Shown here: piece after piece, positions 48,001 through 59,165 of the stretch
Layout of the letters: each line of letters starts with the position of its first letter
How positions within the stretch are numbered: position 1 is the first letter of the stretch
From: Xiphophorus maculatus
Lineage: Eukaryota > Chordata > Actinopteri > Cyprinodontiformes > Poeciliidae
Reading direction: 5' to 3'
DNA length: 64,000 nt
Assembly: GCF_002775205.1 (NCBI RefSeq)
Contig: NC_036451.1
Coordinates: forward strand, 19,972,351-20,036,350
Program-made: the position numbers and the translations under genes
The notes under the pieces: model-generated
The model's input: only the letters and a program-made list of their open reading frames with translations
The model's database searches: none
What the model was told of the DNA's origin: nothing

Positions 48001-51000
48001 CTTTGGTATATGATTATGTAAGTGCTGCATTTCTGCTGCTTTTCCTAATATGAGACCTGTCTAACTAATTATGTATGCTGAATTTAATTCGGGGTCCCTT
48101 TTCATATTAAGAACTTCACCACCAACAACATTGTTTCAATAAAGATCTGGTGGATTTGGGGGAGGAGGCCAAGCTGAATTAGCTGAGCTTAAAAGCAATC
48201 ACAAATAATTAGTTATTATTTAATGAAATGTATTTGTGAAAAAACTGAGCTGCAACACAAGAAAGATAAGACTTGTGGCAACAACTTATAACCATGTTAA
48301 AATAACAATAAACTAAATGAACATTACTGTTTGGAAAATAATCAGTTACTTTAAATTTTAATATACATTGTAAAAAAATTTAAATATTTAACTTGAAGCC
48401 AGCAAATCAAATCAAATAAAATAGAATTCTCATTCCTAATGAACAAATAACATTTTTTTAAAATCTAAAATTCAAGGATTCATGTGGGCCTCAAATGTTT
48501 TTTGAGGTTTTAGCAGTTTAGTTCACTTATGTCTTGAGCCAGCTCCGATTACGATTAAGATAGTTTATTAGTGTTCAAATTAAAAATGTAAACACAAAAA
48601 CAAATTATTTATCTCAAGACTAGTACATGTACTTCTCCTCTGAGGTGGAGATGTTATTCTTCTCGCATGCTGGAGTCTCCTGTGACAATGAACTTTAGGC
48701 TGCAGGGATTTATTTGTTGCCTGAGGGAAATTGCTCTGTCTTGTGCCTTACCTAACAAGAACCATGGAGAATAGGCTCTATCTACAGTGCTGTAAAAATG
48801 TATTTGCTCCCTCTTAGATTTGAACTGTTTTAACTTTTTTTGTCACACTTGAATGTTTCTTGTCATGGAGTAAATACAAAGCAGTTTTTCAAATTCCTCT
48901 TTTCATTTTTCAAGGGAAAACTAAACCCTGCATGAGAAAGTCATCAGTTCTCTTGTATAATCACAAATTAATTATGATTTACCACATTCTTTGATTTAAT
49001 TTCACAAATCCAACCAAGGCATAACTACTCTAAAGTGAAGATTTAAGAATTCACTTTAACAGAACTTGTTTGACAGCATGAAGTCAAGTAAAATATATGA
49101 TAAAGCAAACACAAGAACAAATTAGAAAAAAAAGAGGTTGATATCTACAAGTCCAAAGTAAGTTACAAAGTAATTTCTAAGATTTTGGGACTGTAGTGAA
49201 CCACTGTGAGAACCATTGCTGACAAATGGGGAAAATGTGGGGCAGTGGTGAACCTTCTCAGGAATGGTTGGCACACCAAAACTACTCCAAGAGCTCATCA
49301 ACGACTCATCCAAAAGGTCACCAAAGGTCTTTGAAGACCATAAAACTCCTTTCCAGCCTTAGTTAAGGTTAGTATTCTTGATTCAACAATAAGAAACAGA
49401 TCTGATTAAAAAACAAAACTTAAAAATCTGCATTCTGGAGCGCTCTAATACTGAAACCATTGTTTGTTTGTTTGTTTTTCTCCGAAGAGTTTTTGCGGCT
49501 CTAGTGGCTCGTATTTTTTGCGACAGTAGGCAGACAGGAAAGAGGGCGAGGAGAGGGGGGAAGACATGCGGCAAAGGTTGCCGGGACCGGGAGTCTAACC
49601 CGCGACGTCCGCGTCGAGGACTAAGTCCTCCAAAGGTGGGGCGTGCTAACCCCCTGCACCACCACAGCATGCCCCCTGAAACCATTGTTTACTAAAAAGA
49701 ACCCAAAGAACATGAAACTGTCAGACATGTTGGTAGTAGAATGATGTCTTAGGGTTGCTTTTGTGTTTCACAACCTTAGTGATCTTCCATTATTAAAAGA
49801 ACAATCAGTTCTGCTCTGCAGAAGACAATCCAGAAGGGAAATGTCTAGTCATCAGGTCACAGACTAAAGCTCATGTGGGTCTCTGTTATGTAGTTGCGAT
49901 AACAATGATATAAATCAAATTAGAAAGCTCTAGAATTGAGTTATAGAAATGCAAACATCACAATCTAGAGCTTAGATCTTGGATTGCTTTGCTAATAAAA
50001 TAGTCCTTTATTAATCCCACAGTGAGGAAATTCTCTTATTACAGCAGTAAAGTATCAAAAAATACCCCATTGAGTAAAACATGTATCTAAAAACAACATA
50101 AACAACTGCATACAAATAAAGTACCTACAGATAAAATAAAATTTTAATTAAATAGAAACCTGAAAATGTGGAGATTTTTAAATACACAATAAATAAATGA
50201 AGAATATTTTATGTTAATGGTGGCATCATGTTGGAATAGCTCTGTTACATTAACTCTGTTACATTACATTACTGATATGTCCTGTTAGAGGCCTTTGTTC
50301 ATAATTTCTTTCGTTCAAGCATTGAATGTCTGGGCAATTATTCCCTTTGCAATTGGATACTGTGCAGCTGGAAAGATTTTTTGCATTTTTTAAACTTCCA
50401 GACAGTTGCTATGATGCATAGCTGTGGCTACAACATATTGTTTTTACAACTGAGAGCAGCTGATTAGCATCTCAAAAGCCCAAATAATACTTGAACTCCT
50501 AACCCAAATCCCAGACAAGTTAGAAAAGAGGCTTTGAGTGGGAAGCTAAAACCGTCTCTTCCAACAATCATTATGGGAAAGGATCATATCCTCGACTCCA
50601 ACGCCTCTTTACTCGGCTTTCTAACCATTCGGCCAGACAAATATTTAAAGAGAAGTGGCAAAAGCAAATGAGGTGGATTAGTAGTGCTTGCCAACAACTG
50701 ATGGTATCATCCAGGACATTTCACTATGGAATATTATCTACTGCCTGGAAACTGAACTATCATACAGCAACAGCCTTCTGGTGCAATGGTGGTGACGGTG
50801 TTAGAAGTTCATCCCATAATCGGTGGTTTGCTGATTTGAGTTGCTGTTCCATCCATCTCCTTTGTTGTATTCTTGGCGAGACACTTCGCCTGTCTTGCCT
50901 GCCAGTGGTGGTCACTGATGGAGCTAGTGTGTGGTAGTATTGTTTCTGTCAAACTGCTCCAGGACAGCTGTGGTTGCAAACTAGTAGCTTGCCACCATCA

Positions 51001-54000
51001 GTGTGTGAAGAGGCTTTGGAGTCCTCTGGATTTGATAAATTGCTATACAAGTACAGGCAATTTACCATTCAGTTAAAAGCCTCTTCAGATTTGTTGCAAG
51101 ACTGACTGCTACTGGAGATCTTTTCTGCCCACAACGTCACCATCCAACCACTATTTGAAGATACTTGGATGATATGAGTTACAACAACATATAATTTCCC
51201 TTTGGAATAAATATTATGAGTTGAATTGAAAACCACCTTTGAATAACTCAAAAAGAGTCAAATTATAGTTCTGGACTGACTTGGTAAAATGTCCAGACTT
51301 CTATCTAATTGAGATGTGGAAGGACAGTAAACAGGTTGCTACTTGAAAACCCTTCAATGTGGCAAGTGTGAGCTAAAATTCCTCCACACCAGCGCAACAC
51401 TTAATGCCTGTTGTTAGAAATGTTTGATAGCAGGTATCGTCTTAAAGAGTAGCACATAGAATTAGTAGGTCAAAAAATAAATTGGTTTAAGGGGTAATTT
51501 GTGTTTCATATACATCATTTTTTTGGCTTTCTTAAATGAAATCATCTTTTTAAAATCACTCTTTTTGATTTATTTAGGTTACCACTGTCTGGTATAAAAC
51601 TTGCTTGACTGTATAAAATGTGAAACAAAAATTAAAAAGAATAGTATAATATACAAGGGGGCAAAGAGGGCACTGTAGTTCTCCCTCCTTGATGTGGCAA
51701 CATTTTGTTTCTTGATTGAGAGAGGAACATGTAGAGTTTAGTTTATGCACTGCATGTTGGAGGAAAAACTGCCGTCTGGGGTTTTCTGCACCTAGAGCCA
51801 CTTCAAACGATAAAAAAAAAAAATCCATCATGAGACGACTGTATTTCAAACAAATGTAAACAAAATAAAACTTAATCCCTTAGCTCAGTTAGATTTTCCT
51901 GCTATTTTTACTTTCTTTTGCTTTTTCCACTTGGTGTGAGGTGACTCTCTCTTTCCTGGGGTTTGTGAGCACTGTGGTTTTGTATGATTCTTCTTAATGC
52001 ATCAACATGCCTCATGGATGACTTGAATGTAGCCCAGGTCTGGCATTCCTCTCAAAGGGTGTATTCAATTTTAGCAGCGGCTGTTTTTTATACAGTCAAA
52101 TTATTTGTGGTTGTTTGGTTTCTGTCAGTGGTTTTACTTGAGCCTGTGGAAAATTCAATACGTCACTGTCAAATGCACCAGGATAAGAGTCATCCTGAGT
52201 CATAATCCCACCTAGCATCTCGCCATCATCATGTCAAAATGTTTTCCTTTGGAGCTGATAAAGAGGAAATGCAATGTACGAGAAATTGGCTTCTTACTGC
52301 AAAAACAATGTTGCATATATGATAAATCTGCTTTACCTGCAAGCAAAAACAAAGTGTTGCTTTTGGCGGAAAATGCTGTGTGTTGCTTGCTTACGAAAAT
52401 CAACACTGTTGGTCAGCTTCGACATCAGTGATTTCATTGATTAAAAAGAAACATTGAAAAGAATAAAAAGCAGCATGAATCTATATTTGCATTTAGAAGA
52501 AAGACGTTTTTATTGTGATACGAGGTTTTATGTTTTATGTTCTCCTTAAGTCTGTACATACCAATCACAGTAAGGTGAGCTGGAGACGACTTGATGCTGC
52601 CTGCAGCGTTGCTGGTTTTGCAGTAGTAGTCCCCGGACTGCTCTAGCTTTAGGTCTCGTAGCACAAGGTCGTTTCCATACTTATACATGTTCTTATCCAG
52701 CAACGTCCCATTGTGGTACCTGGTTTATTTTTATAGAAATGTAGAGATACAAAGGACACAGATTACTTTAGTTTATTTAGATTTTGATTTCTTAATAAAG
52801 CTCCTTAAGTCAGCACATACAATTCTTATTGGAGGTGAAGGCTACATGTTTTGTAAGTTTTTATTAATGATTCTTACTACAAGTCTGGCTGGCCTAAAAC
52901 TTTACTTTAATCCAAATAAATTCAGTCCTGTTGTATGTGACCATATCCAATGAAATGAAAATGTTAACCAAGCACATTCATTTGCAAATGTAATGCTCAA
53001 CTCTGGTTAAATTTTAGCATTTTTATTTGTTAATGCTTCTTCTGGACCAGGAAGAGAAATCTATCGGCACATCGGCTGTTAAACTGAAATAATTTAAACT
53101 CAGAATTGTTTCTTAAAATCTTTACAATTACTTTGCATGTACATTTACACTGTGGTGATTGTGACTCAGTTGGAAGAGTAGACTTTTTGCAATCTGGAAG
53201 TTGCAGGTTCAGTTCCAGCTTCTCCCTAACACATGTAGATGTACCCATTGGCAAGGAATTTAAACCTGATCTCTGTATTGATGTGTGAGAGAGATTGGAT
53301 GAACATGACAAGTTAAAAACACGCTGAATGGTTGGTATGTTCAGAAAAGCATGATGAATGTAATATAAATTCAGACCATTTAACATTTAATTCTGTATTT
53401 TTAGTCTCCTTTAACTATTATGAAGCATGTCATTTTTTTAAAAATTCCCCTTTCAGTGTATTTTTACTTTGAAAAAAGACCCGTTCCTCTCACCCTTAAC
53501 ATGCCATTGTGTGTATTACTGCATAAAACTGCTGTTCTTCTTACCAGTAGTATTTGTCTGGAGCTGGTGATCCTGTAGCCGAGCAGCACAACAGCGCCCT
53601 TCCTCCCTCGTAACGCACTTTGTCTTCTGGGTGCTTCACAACGTATGGCTTTTCTGTGGAAGGTGTAAAAGCACAAATCTTATACACCTGTTTTCTGTGC
53701 ATGGTGAGACAGAAGCTTACAGAGCTCTTAAAACTCAGCCCGACAGGCACTTTGTCCTCACATTGGTCTCTGGGCTTTTAAAAACTTGTTGTTAAGGGAA
53801 TTACAGTCTCAAAGCAGCACAGTTCTAACATTATCGGGTTTCTTCCCAACTATATAGGTGGTCTGGGCTTGACTTCGTGGTATTTTATTTGTCTGAAAGT
53901 AGGATTTGCCCAATAAAAACAATCAGCATCAGGAAATGTTTTCTCATGGCTATCCGTCAACACCTAATCAAATCTATCTACTCCATCTACTGGCACTCAC

Positions 54001-55706
54001 CAGCTGACGTGAGGACAGCCCGTAGCCAGGAAATCCCTGTAGCGTTACTGGAAGTGGAGACGACCACTGGCACAAACTTCTCTTTGTTGATGGCAATGGA
54101 GGTGGAGCCGGAGGAGCAGACTCCTGATAGTGTGAACTGCCCTTTCACGTCTGTAAGAGTCCGGATCACTTTAGGGTGGCTGGTCAGAGCCACGCTGGCC
54201 CCTGCCACAGGGACTCCGGTCACAGTTTGGATGTCTCCGAACAGCATGTGGCCTTGACACACACAAATGCTGCAGTCCTCACTGGGTTGGCCTTCGGAGC
54301 ACTTCAGCTTGCATGTGGCTGTTGTAATAAACCCATTAAGACATACAGTACGTAAAGTGTGAAAAATATGCTGAAGAATAGAAATGCAAAACATTTGGAA
54401 TCACAGTGTTAAAATATTATGGTTTATGGTTAGTAATATCATCTTCCATAATATTGTTTCTATGTCTTAAAGTCATTCTAATGAGAGAGGAATGCAGCAG
54501 AGTCCTTATTGCAGCTGTTGCTACATAGTGCCGGTCAGCTGGCTGAAAGAAAGTTCTTTGACGTTTCCCTTAATTCCAAAAAAAAGCAAGTTTGCTTCAA
54601 TGGAAATTTTTTTTAATTATGAAAAACACATACAGTCATGGCATGGACGCTAATAGAGGACCATCCATCACTCTTATAAGGGCGATAGAAATTTAAAACT
54701 ACAATTAGAAATGCTTTGGTTATTCAATAACATAGCCAAACTAGTTAATTATGATTGTATATTGTCAACCTCTTTTGAGTAAAAATCTAAAATGTGATGA
54801 TGTTATGCATATTTGTCAATACCACATTAACATTTGTTTATAGTAATGAACTGTCAGTCATATCAAAATTCTTATTTTTACTTTATAGCAACTTGGTTTA
54901 TATTTCACATGGTCAGGTGCACCTCAGCTTAACGACTTTATTAAAAATAAGCAGCTTTGCAGTCATCATAGCAGCATATTGTTTGGAGCTTGTTGCAAGA
55001 TGTGGGCCTGGAAATGGTTTGGTTTTAAGTGGGAGGATTTCAGAGGAAAAGTTGCAATCTGCCAAGTGGATGAAAAAAATATTATTTGTGCAAAACGTTG
55101 CCACAACAAACGAGCTTCATTTCTCCTAACTAGCAAAAACTCCTGACTACTTTTTGGAGAAAGGGCCTGCAGTATTTTCTGGACTTGTACACAGTGTCGA
55201 TTGTTGTGCTCGACCTGAATGAAGTGCTGGCATGTCAGTCACCACAACAAGGTTCCATGGCTTTAATAACAACAGAGTCAGTGTGCTCCTGATTAACAAC
55301 TGTAAATATATATATATTATTATCAGACAGTCTGCTGCTGTTGTTTCGTCCAATTTCTTGACTCCTGGCAACAGCTGTTGCATTTTAGCAACAGTTGGGT
55401 AACTTAACCAAACCCAGAAAATCATTTGTTATCCTTTTCATTCCTGTTAAAAACATGCCCAGCTCCTATTACTCAAATATAATTTTGTAAGTCAAACAAA
55501 TTGTCAATTACATAAGGTTTCCAAAATACTTTTATAAGAAATGAACTTATTTGAAATGTGAATATTACATAATTAGCCTCACGGAGGTTTTTCCCTCTTG
55601 GAATGACATGATAATACTTTATTCTTTATTTTGTCTGTTTCTTGCTTTAGGGTTAGCCCCTAACCCTAACCCTTATGGACCACTATTGTGTCTAAACAAA
55701 TAGGAC

Positions 55707-55786
<80 letters not shown>

Positions 55787-58700
55787 AGATATTATAAAAA
55801 GTCAATTTTTATCTCAATTTCAGAGTTGAACTGTGTTGTTTGACTTTAAAAACATAACAAAATTGTAGAGATTTTGATGCTTTTTTGCTGTTTGAAAGTG
55901 AACTTTTAACATAAAACTGTGTAAAGACATTTTACACAATATCTAAAAAAGTCTGAGCTTACTAGGACATCGACTTCTTCCACATTTCTGGACCTCAGCA
56001 GGTCGTCCTGGACACTGCACCATCTCTGAGGTTCTCACACAAGTTCTTCTCCTTGTCCTGCGACCTCCACCACAAGTTACTGAACAACTCCCCCAGGGAC
56101 TCCAAGGACTCCACTTGGCTATAAGAAAAGGGCGATTAGAGGGATTTGTGGTACTTTATTTTCAGTAAATCTTTTCAGTACTTTTGTCAGTCATTCATTG
56201 GTGTTTGCTGGCTGAAAACACTTCACTTCAATCTGTTGTATCTTGAGCATTAAGCTGATTATAGCTACAGTTGAAGTATTAATATCATGGATGATTTACT
56301 TGAAGTAAAGTCTGTCAGCTTTTTAGGAGCATACCACTCAAAAGGGATAGTCAACAGAGCATTTAAAAGCACTTTTGGATGTCAGAATGTTAAAAATAAA
56401 GGGAACAACAATATGCTGCATTGACAGTGTTAAGGTTTAACCTGCAGATGAATCATACAGTCTCATTTCAGACTAAATCCAAAACCCAAATCCATTTTGG
56501 TATCTAAACATTGCTCAGTAATTTTAGCCAGGTGTAAGGATAATTCTCGTCACAGTTGACCGACCTGCGCATGGTGGAGTGGAGCACTCCCTCCTCTCCG
56601 CATGGTGTCCTATACATGCTGGTACGAACAAAAGTGGCATAGGCTGAGCGCTCACACATTTCCTCTGCCGAACTTGGATTCCCACGTCATTGCAAACCGT
56701 GGTGGAGCAGGGACCCCACTCACTCCAGTCGGTCCAGTAGCTCTGCACTGCACACACAAGAGATCTTAGGATTTCAAATCATTCATCAGTTTCTGTACTA
56801 GAAAAGGCCAGTTATATGACAAACTAGTGCACAATAACATCACATGTTTAAGTGACAGCTTGTGCCGCAACAGGCTGCTCTTATCAGGACTACCTGGAGG
56901 ACACTGAAAGCGAACATGATAGTTGGAACAGACTCGACCGTACGGCTGTTCTTTGTTGATGCACCAGAAGCCCTTCTCCAAACTGGAGTGGACCACTTCA
57001 CCAGTGTCTGCAGCTGCCACCCAGTCTGTGGTGCGGGCCTCCATGGCCGTGGGCCGAGCACAAACCCTCTCTCTGTAGTAGAAACGAATTGCTTCCAGGC
57101 GCTCGTAGTCTCCATTCCCACCAGGATGGTCGATGTTAAACCAAGATGTCCACTCAGTCACACCTGGGGGCATGCAGAGAAAACTGATAGAAACCAACTG
57201 TTTGAAATGGCCAGAAATGGCTAGGAAAGCACCATCTACTCTAAAGAAGCAGGAATACTTCACACACAAAAGTGCATTTGTTTTTGATCAGTTACTGTTG
57301 TTGTTGTTGTTGTTGTTATTGTAACAGTGCCTTCTTAGGAATAAATCATAAACCACTAGAAAGCATGTTCCCCTTCAAACATAAGAAAAATCAATATGAG
57401 GGTTGCAGTAAAGTCGAGTATGAGGTACGGGCCGTGTAAAACTTGTCAGATCCTTCCTGCCAATTCTGTTCACGTTATTCAGCTAATGACTCTTGTTTTG
57501 TGTTGCTTAGTGGATTGAATGGTAGGAATTTGACAAAAGAAGATACATTTGTGGTATAACAATTTATTCATGTCTCAAAGAAGGATTGATTAAGATAGAG
57601 CAATAAACAACCAGAACAGCTTGCTACTTTCTTCTCATACTGGTCAACAGCTTGGTCACCCGCTGCTGTGAGAAGGCATCCAGTTCTTCCACCAGTGTTT
57701 GCTTCAAATCACCCAGTGTATATGTGTTGTTCAGTCTGGTACAAACCGTGTATATCTAAGGTGATCCCACAAGTGATTGTAGGGTTGACATGAAGACTGC
57801 ATGCAGGCAACTCCATTCACTCTAGATTTGGGAAGTTTTTCATCAGCTCAACCCACAAAGACATTTTTTTTATAAGTGTGACAACATTTAAGGAAACATA
57901 ATCAGGTTATTCAGTACAATAACATTTACAACTATTTACAAGAAGAACTACGACAAAAAAATTGATAATATAACACAATTTTATTTTCTTTTGTGCAAAA
58001 TTTGTCTTGGGCTTAGTATATAATGGTTTTTCTACGCTGTGGAATATAGAGTTAAGCCTAACGGGTTGTTCAAGGAAAATATAAGGAATAAAACCAGTGC
58101 ACTTCCTAATAAACATAGTTTAAACAAATTATTCTATGCCATTAAAAAGATCTTTCAAAAGAAAACAACAGGAATGTTGAAAAGAAGGAAAACTCTTTGT
58201 AGATGTTTAAAAATTTGTAGTCCTTAAAGATGACAGTACATTGGGGATTAGTTAAATTTGAAATGAATAGTGATAAAATTTCATGTCTGTTAGAGCCTTG
58301 TGTTATTTCATACAGGCATGAAGTTAATGTTTGACGCAAGTGGATTTCTTTCCAATTATTGTCATCTTCAATCAGTCCCACGCAGGGAGGAATCCTAATA
58401 AAAGAGCAATTGTTCATTTCTTCTCATGCTCACTGTAGGTTTGTTGTTGCTCATAAGACATATTTGGTTAAGTGTTCTCTGGGCATAGATTTTAAGCCAT
58501 TGGCTGCTTATTTTACAGGAAATTAGTACCATTAAAAATGTGCTGAGCTGACTTTTAGACTTTTCTGCTTGTAATGGAGTCGTGAACATCAAGTGAAGCA
58601 TGTAAAAAGCGTTTGGATTTGCAAAAGGCCTGTGAAAAGTACAAGTAATTTTATAGTTTTATGTAAATTTTCACATTAGTGAAATGGGAAGGTCTGCTCC

Positions 58701-58881
58701 CAGATGTCGCATGCTAAACCATAAATATCTTTACAGATCTCAAACAAGAAGATGTTAGAGATATTTTTTATGACAAAAAAAATTATTTAATAAACAGCCA
58801 TAATACCTGTTGTTTGTGAGTCCGTGAATGTATTGAAAACCACTCTTTTGCTCCTGTCTGATGGGTTCCTGGTCCTTAAGC
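45083..58881 (-). CDS. cilp: Cartilage intermediate layer protein (cilp), 5' exon not found
   Basis: Eight coding exons, 5' to 3' on the minus strand: 58881-58807, 57163-56894, 56747-56565, 56118-55963, 54318-54001, 53653-53545, 52719-52562 and 47496-45083. All junctions are GT-AG and keep frame, giving 1226 residues without the signal-peptide exon. In order they hold a short linker, a WxxW domain (VTEWTSWFNIDHPGGNGDY), two thrombospondin type 1 modules (WTDWSEWGPC; WSPWSPWGSCSVTCGGG), a carboxypeptidase-regulatory-like region (TGVPVAGASVALTSHP), an Ig C2 domain over two exons (ALLCCSATG ... DYYCKTSNAAGS), and a 2.4-kb last exon. That exon carries a cysteine-rich part, a second regulatory-like domain (VRGRVVAADNDEPLRFGHIY) and the NTPPHase-homology region (SNPRAWGRFDSV, GPNGACLPAFCD, KCSGMLFDQ, LGHNYGIYTVTDQNPR). 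A furin-type RSKR precedes EERTFLIGN. Length and domain text fit CILP rather than CILP2, though the choice of paralogue is from recall. CILP is a secreted extracellular matrix protein of cartilage that binds TGF-beta1 and is cleaved into two chains. Confidence 0.95.
46499..46510 (-). other. cilp: Furin-type cleavage site in cilp
   Basis: These codons read Arg-Ser-Lys-Arg, directly followed by EERTFLIGN. It stands where the human precursor is cut (RNKR before EDRTF), separating the N-terminal chain from the NTPPHase-homology chain. Confidence 0.75.
47497..48780. other. cilp last intron, first part
   Basis: Intron DNA between the last exon and the nested transposon described next; nothing else recognised. 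Confidence 0.7.
49451..49690 (-). mobile_element. tRNA-derived SINE with 15-bp target-site duplication
   Basis: The body (49466-49675) is flanked by two identical copies of ctgaaaccattgttt (49451-49465 and 49676-49690). Read on the minus strand it starts gggggcatgctgtggtggtg, has an A-box-like ggttagcacgcc and a B-box-like gggttagactccc (as in tRNA-derived RNA polymerase III promoters), and ends in an AAAC-type tail (gtttgtttgtttg on the plus strand). It has inserted into the older Tc1-like element around it. Confidence 0.9.
50005..50230 (-). mobile_element. Possible LINE 3' end fragment
   Basis: The text cctttattaatcccacagtg followed by aggaaattctcttattacag matches the common fish repeat beginning tttattgatcccacaa, which forms the 3' end of a LINE family. 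No reverse transcriptase part is adjacent. Confidence 0.5.
50231..51240. other. cilp intron, unidentified inserted DNA
   Basis: Lies between parts of the Tc1-like element and so is probably inserted material. It is slightly GC-richer than the surroundings around 50570-51010, but no family was recognised. Confidence 0.35.
51491..52560. other. cilp last intron, end
   Basis: Intron DNA without recognised elements. Confidence 0.6.
53148..53330 (+). mobile_element. tRNA-derived SINE in cilp intron
   Basis: The head is tRNA-like, with an A-box-like tgactcagttggaagagtag and a B-box-like gcaggttcagttccagc. It is followed by the fish SINE body landmarks acatgtagatgtacccattg and gagagattggatgaacatga. 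The match to a folded tRNA is too decayed to be a tRNA gene. Confidence 0.75.
54319..55705. other. cilp intron, no other element recognised
   Basis: Intron between the second TSP1 exon and the regulatory-like exon; a few CCTAACCC-type units occur at 55651-55675 just before the TGAT microsatellite. Confidence 0.6.
55707..55786. repeat. (TGAT)n microsatellite
   Basis: About twenty uninterrupted TGAT units in a cilp intron. Confidence 0.98.
56119..56564. other. cilp intron between the two TSP1 exons
   Basis: GT-AG intron (GTCGGT ... TATAG); no repeat recognised. Confidence 0.8.
57295..57318. repeat. (GTT)n microsatellite
   Basis: Eight GTT-type trinucleotides in the intron upstream of the WxxW exon. 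Confidence 0.95.
57590..57870 (-). mobile_element. Tc1/mariner-type transposase C-terminal fragment in cilp intron
   Basis: On the minus strand, around 57635-57670 the text encodes QQRVTKLLTSMRRK followed by a stop codon, the usual C-terminal end of one group of Tc1-like transposases. Plus-strand landmarks in order (ggtcaacagcttggtcaccc, gaaggcatccagttcttcca, cttcaaatcacccagtgtat, gtgatcccacaagtgattgt) agree. The rest of the element is missing. Confidence 0.65.
57871..58806. other. cilp intron upstream of the WxxW exon
   Basis: AT-rich intron DNA, nothing further recognised. Confidence 0.6.
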
Positions 58882-59040
58882 CTGCACACAAAGTAAAAAA
58901 ATTAAAAAATTAATATCAATACCCCAACATACCCCAATATGTCATAAAGTCCCATTGGTCCCTTGTACATCAACAGATGTAACCGCTATAAATGAACTCT
59001 AATTAGTTAAAATTCTTTATTGTTTTCTGTATGTTTATAA

Positions 59041-59165
59041 ACTGCGACAGACCGGCGACCTGTCCAGGGTGACCCCGCCTCTCGTCCGGAATGTTAGCTG
59101 GAGATAGACACCAGCACCTCCCGACCCCACTACGGACAAGGGTGTTAGAAAATGGATGGATGTAT
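59041..59165 (+). repeat. Short interspersed repeat
   Basis: The text gaccggcgacctgtccaggg, tgaccccgcctctcgtccgg and gctggagatagacaccagca, ending in aaaatggatggatg, is the common fish repeat also present, more decayed, at 7504-7580. Confidence 0.75.

Larger units (their letters stand above)
48783..51490 (+). mobile_element. Tc1-like transposon, decayed and interrupted, in cilp intron
   Basis: Left end from about 48786 (cagtgctgtaaaaatgtatt, tgctccctcttagatttgaa). Then follow plus-strand transposase landmarks: ttctaagattttgggactgt, gtggtgaaccttctcaggaa, accaaaactactccaagagc, gactcatccaaaaggtcacc (49120-49330) and, after insertions, tagtagaatgatgtcttagg (about 49733). The C-terminal part (aacccttcaatgtggcaagt, aaaattcctccacaccagcg) is at about 51345-51400. 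The intervening DNA includes the SINE at 49466-49675 and further inserted material at about 50000-51240. Transposase reading frames are destroyed. Confidence 0.75.

Noticed and set aside
49468-49695. 75-codon arginine-rich plus-strand frame
   Set aside because: It lies almost entirely within the SINE and its target duplication; it is an accidental frame in the GC-rich SINE body.
53148-53220. Possible tRNA gene
   Set aside because: Promoter boxes resemble a tRNA, but the cloverleaf pairing is lost and the 3' continuation matches a SINE body.
55651-55675. Short CCTAACCC stretch
   Set aside because: Only about three units; too short to be a telomeric insertion.
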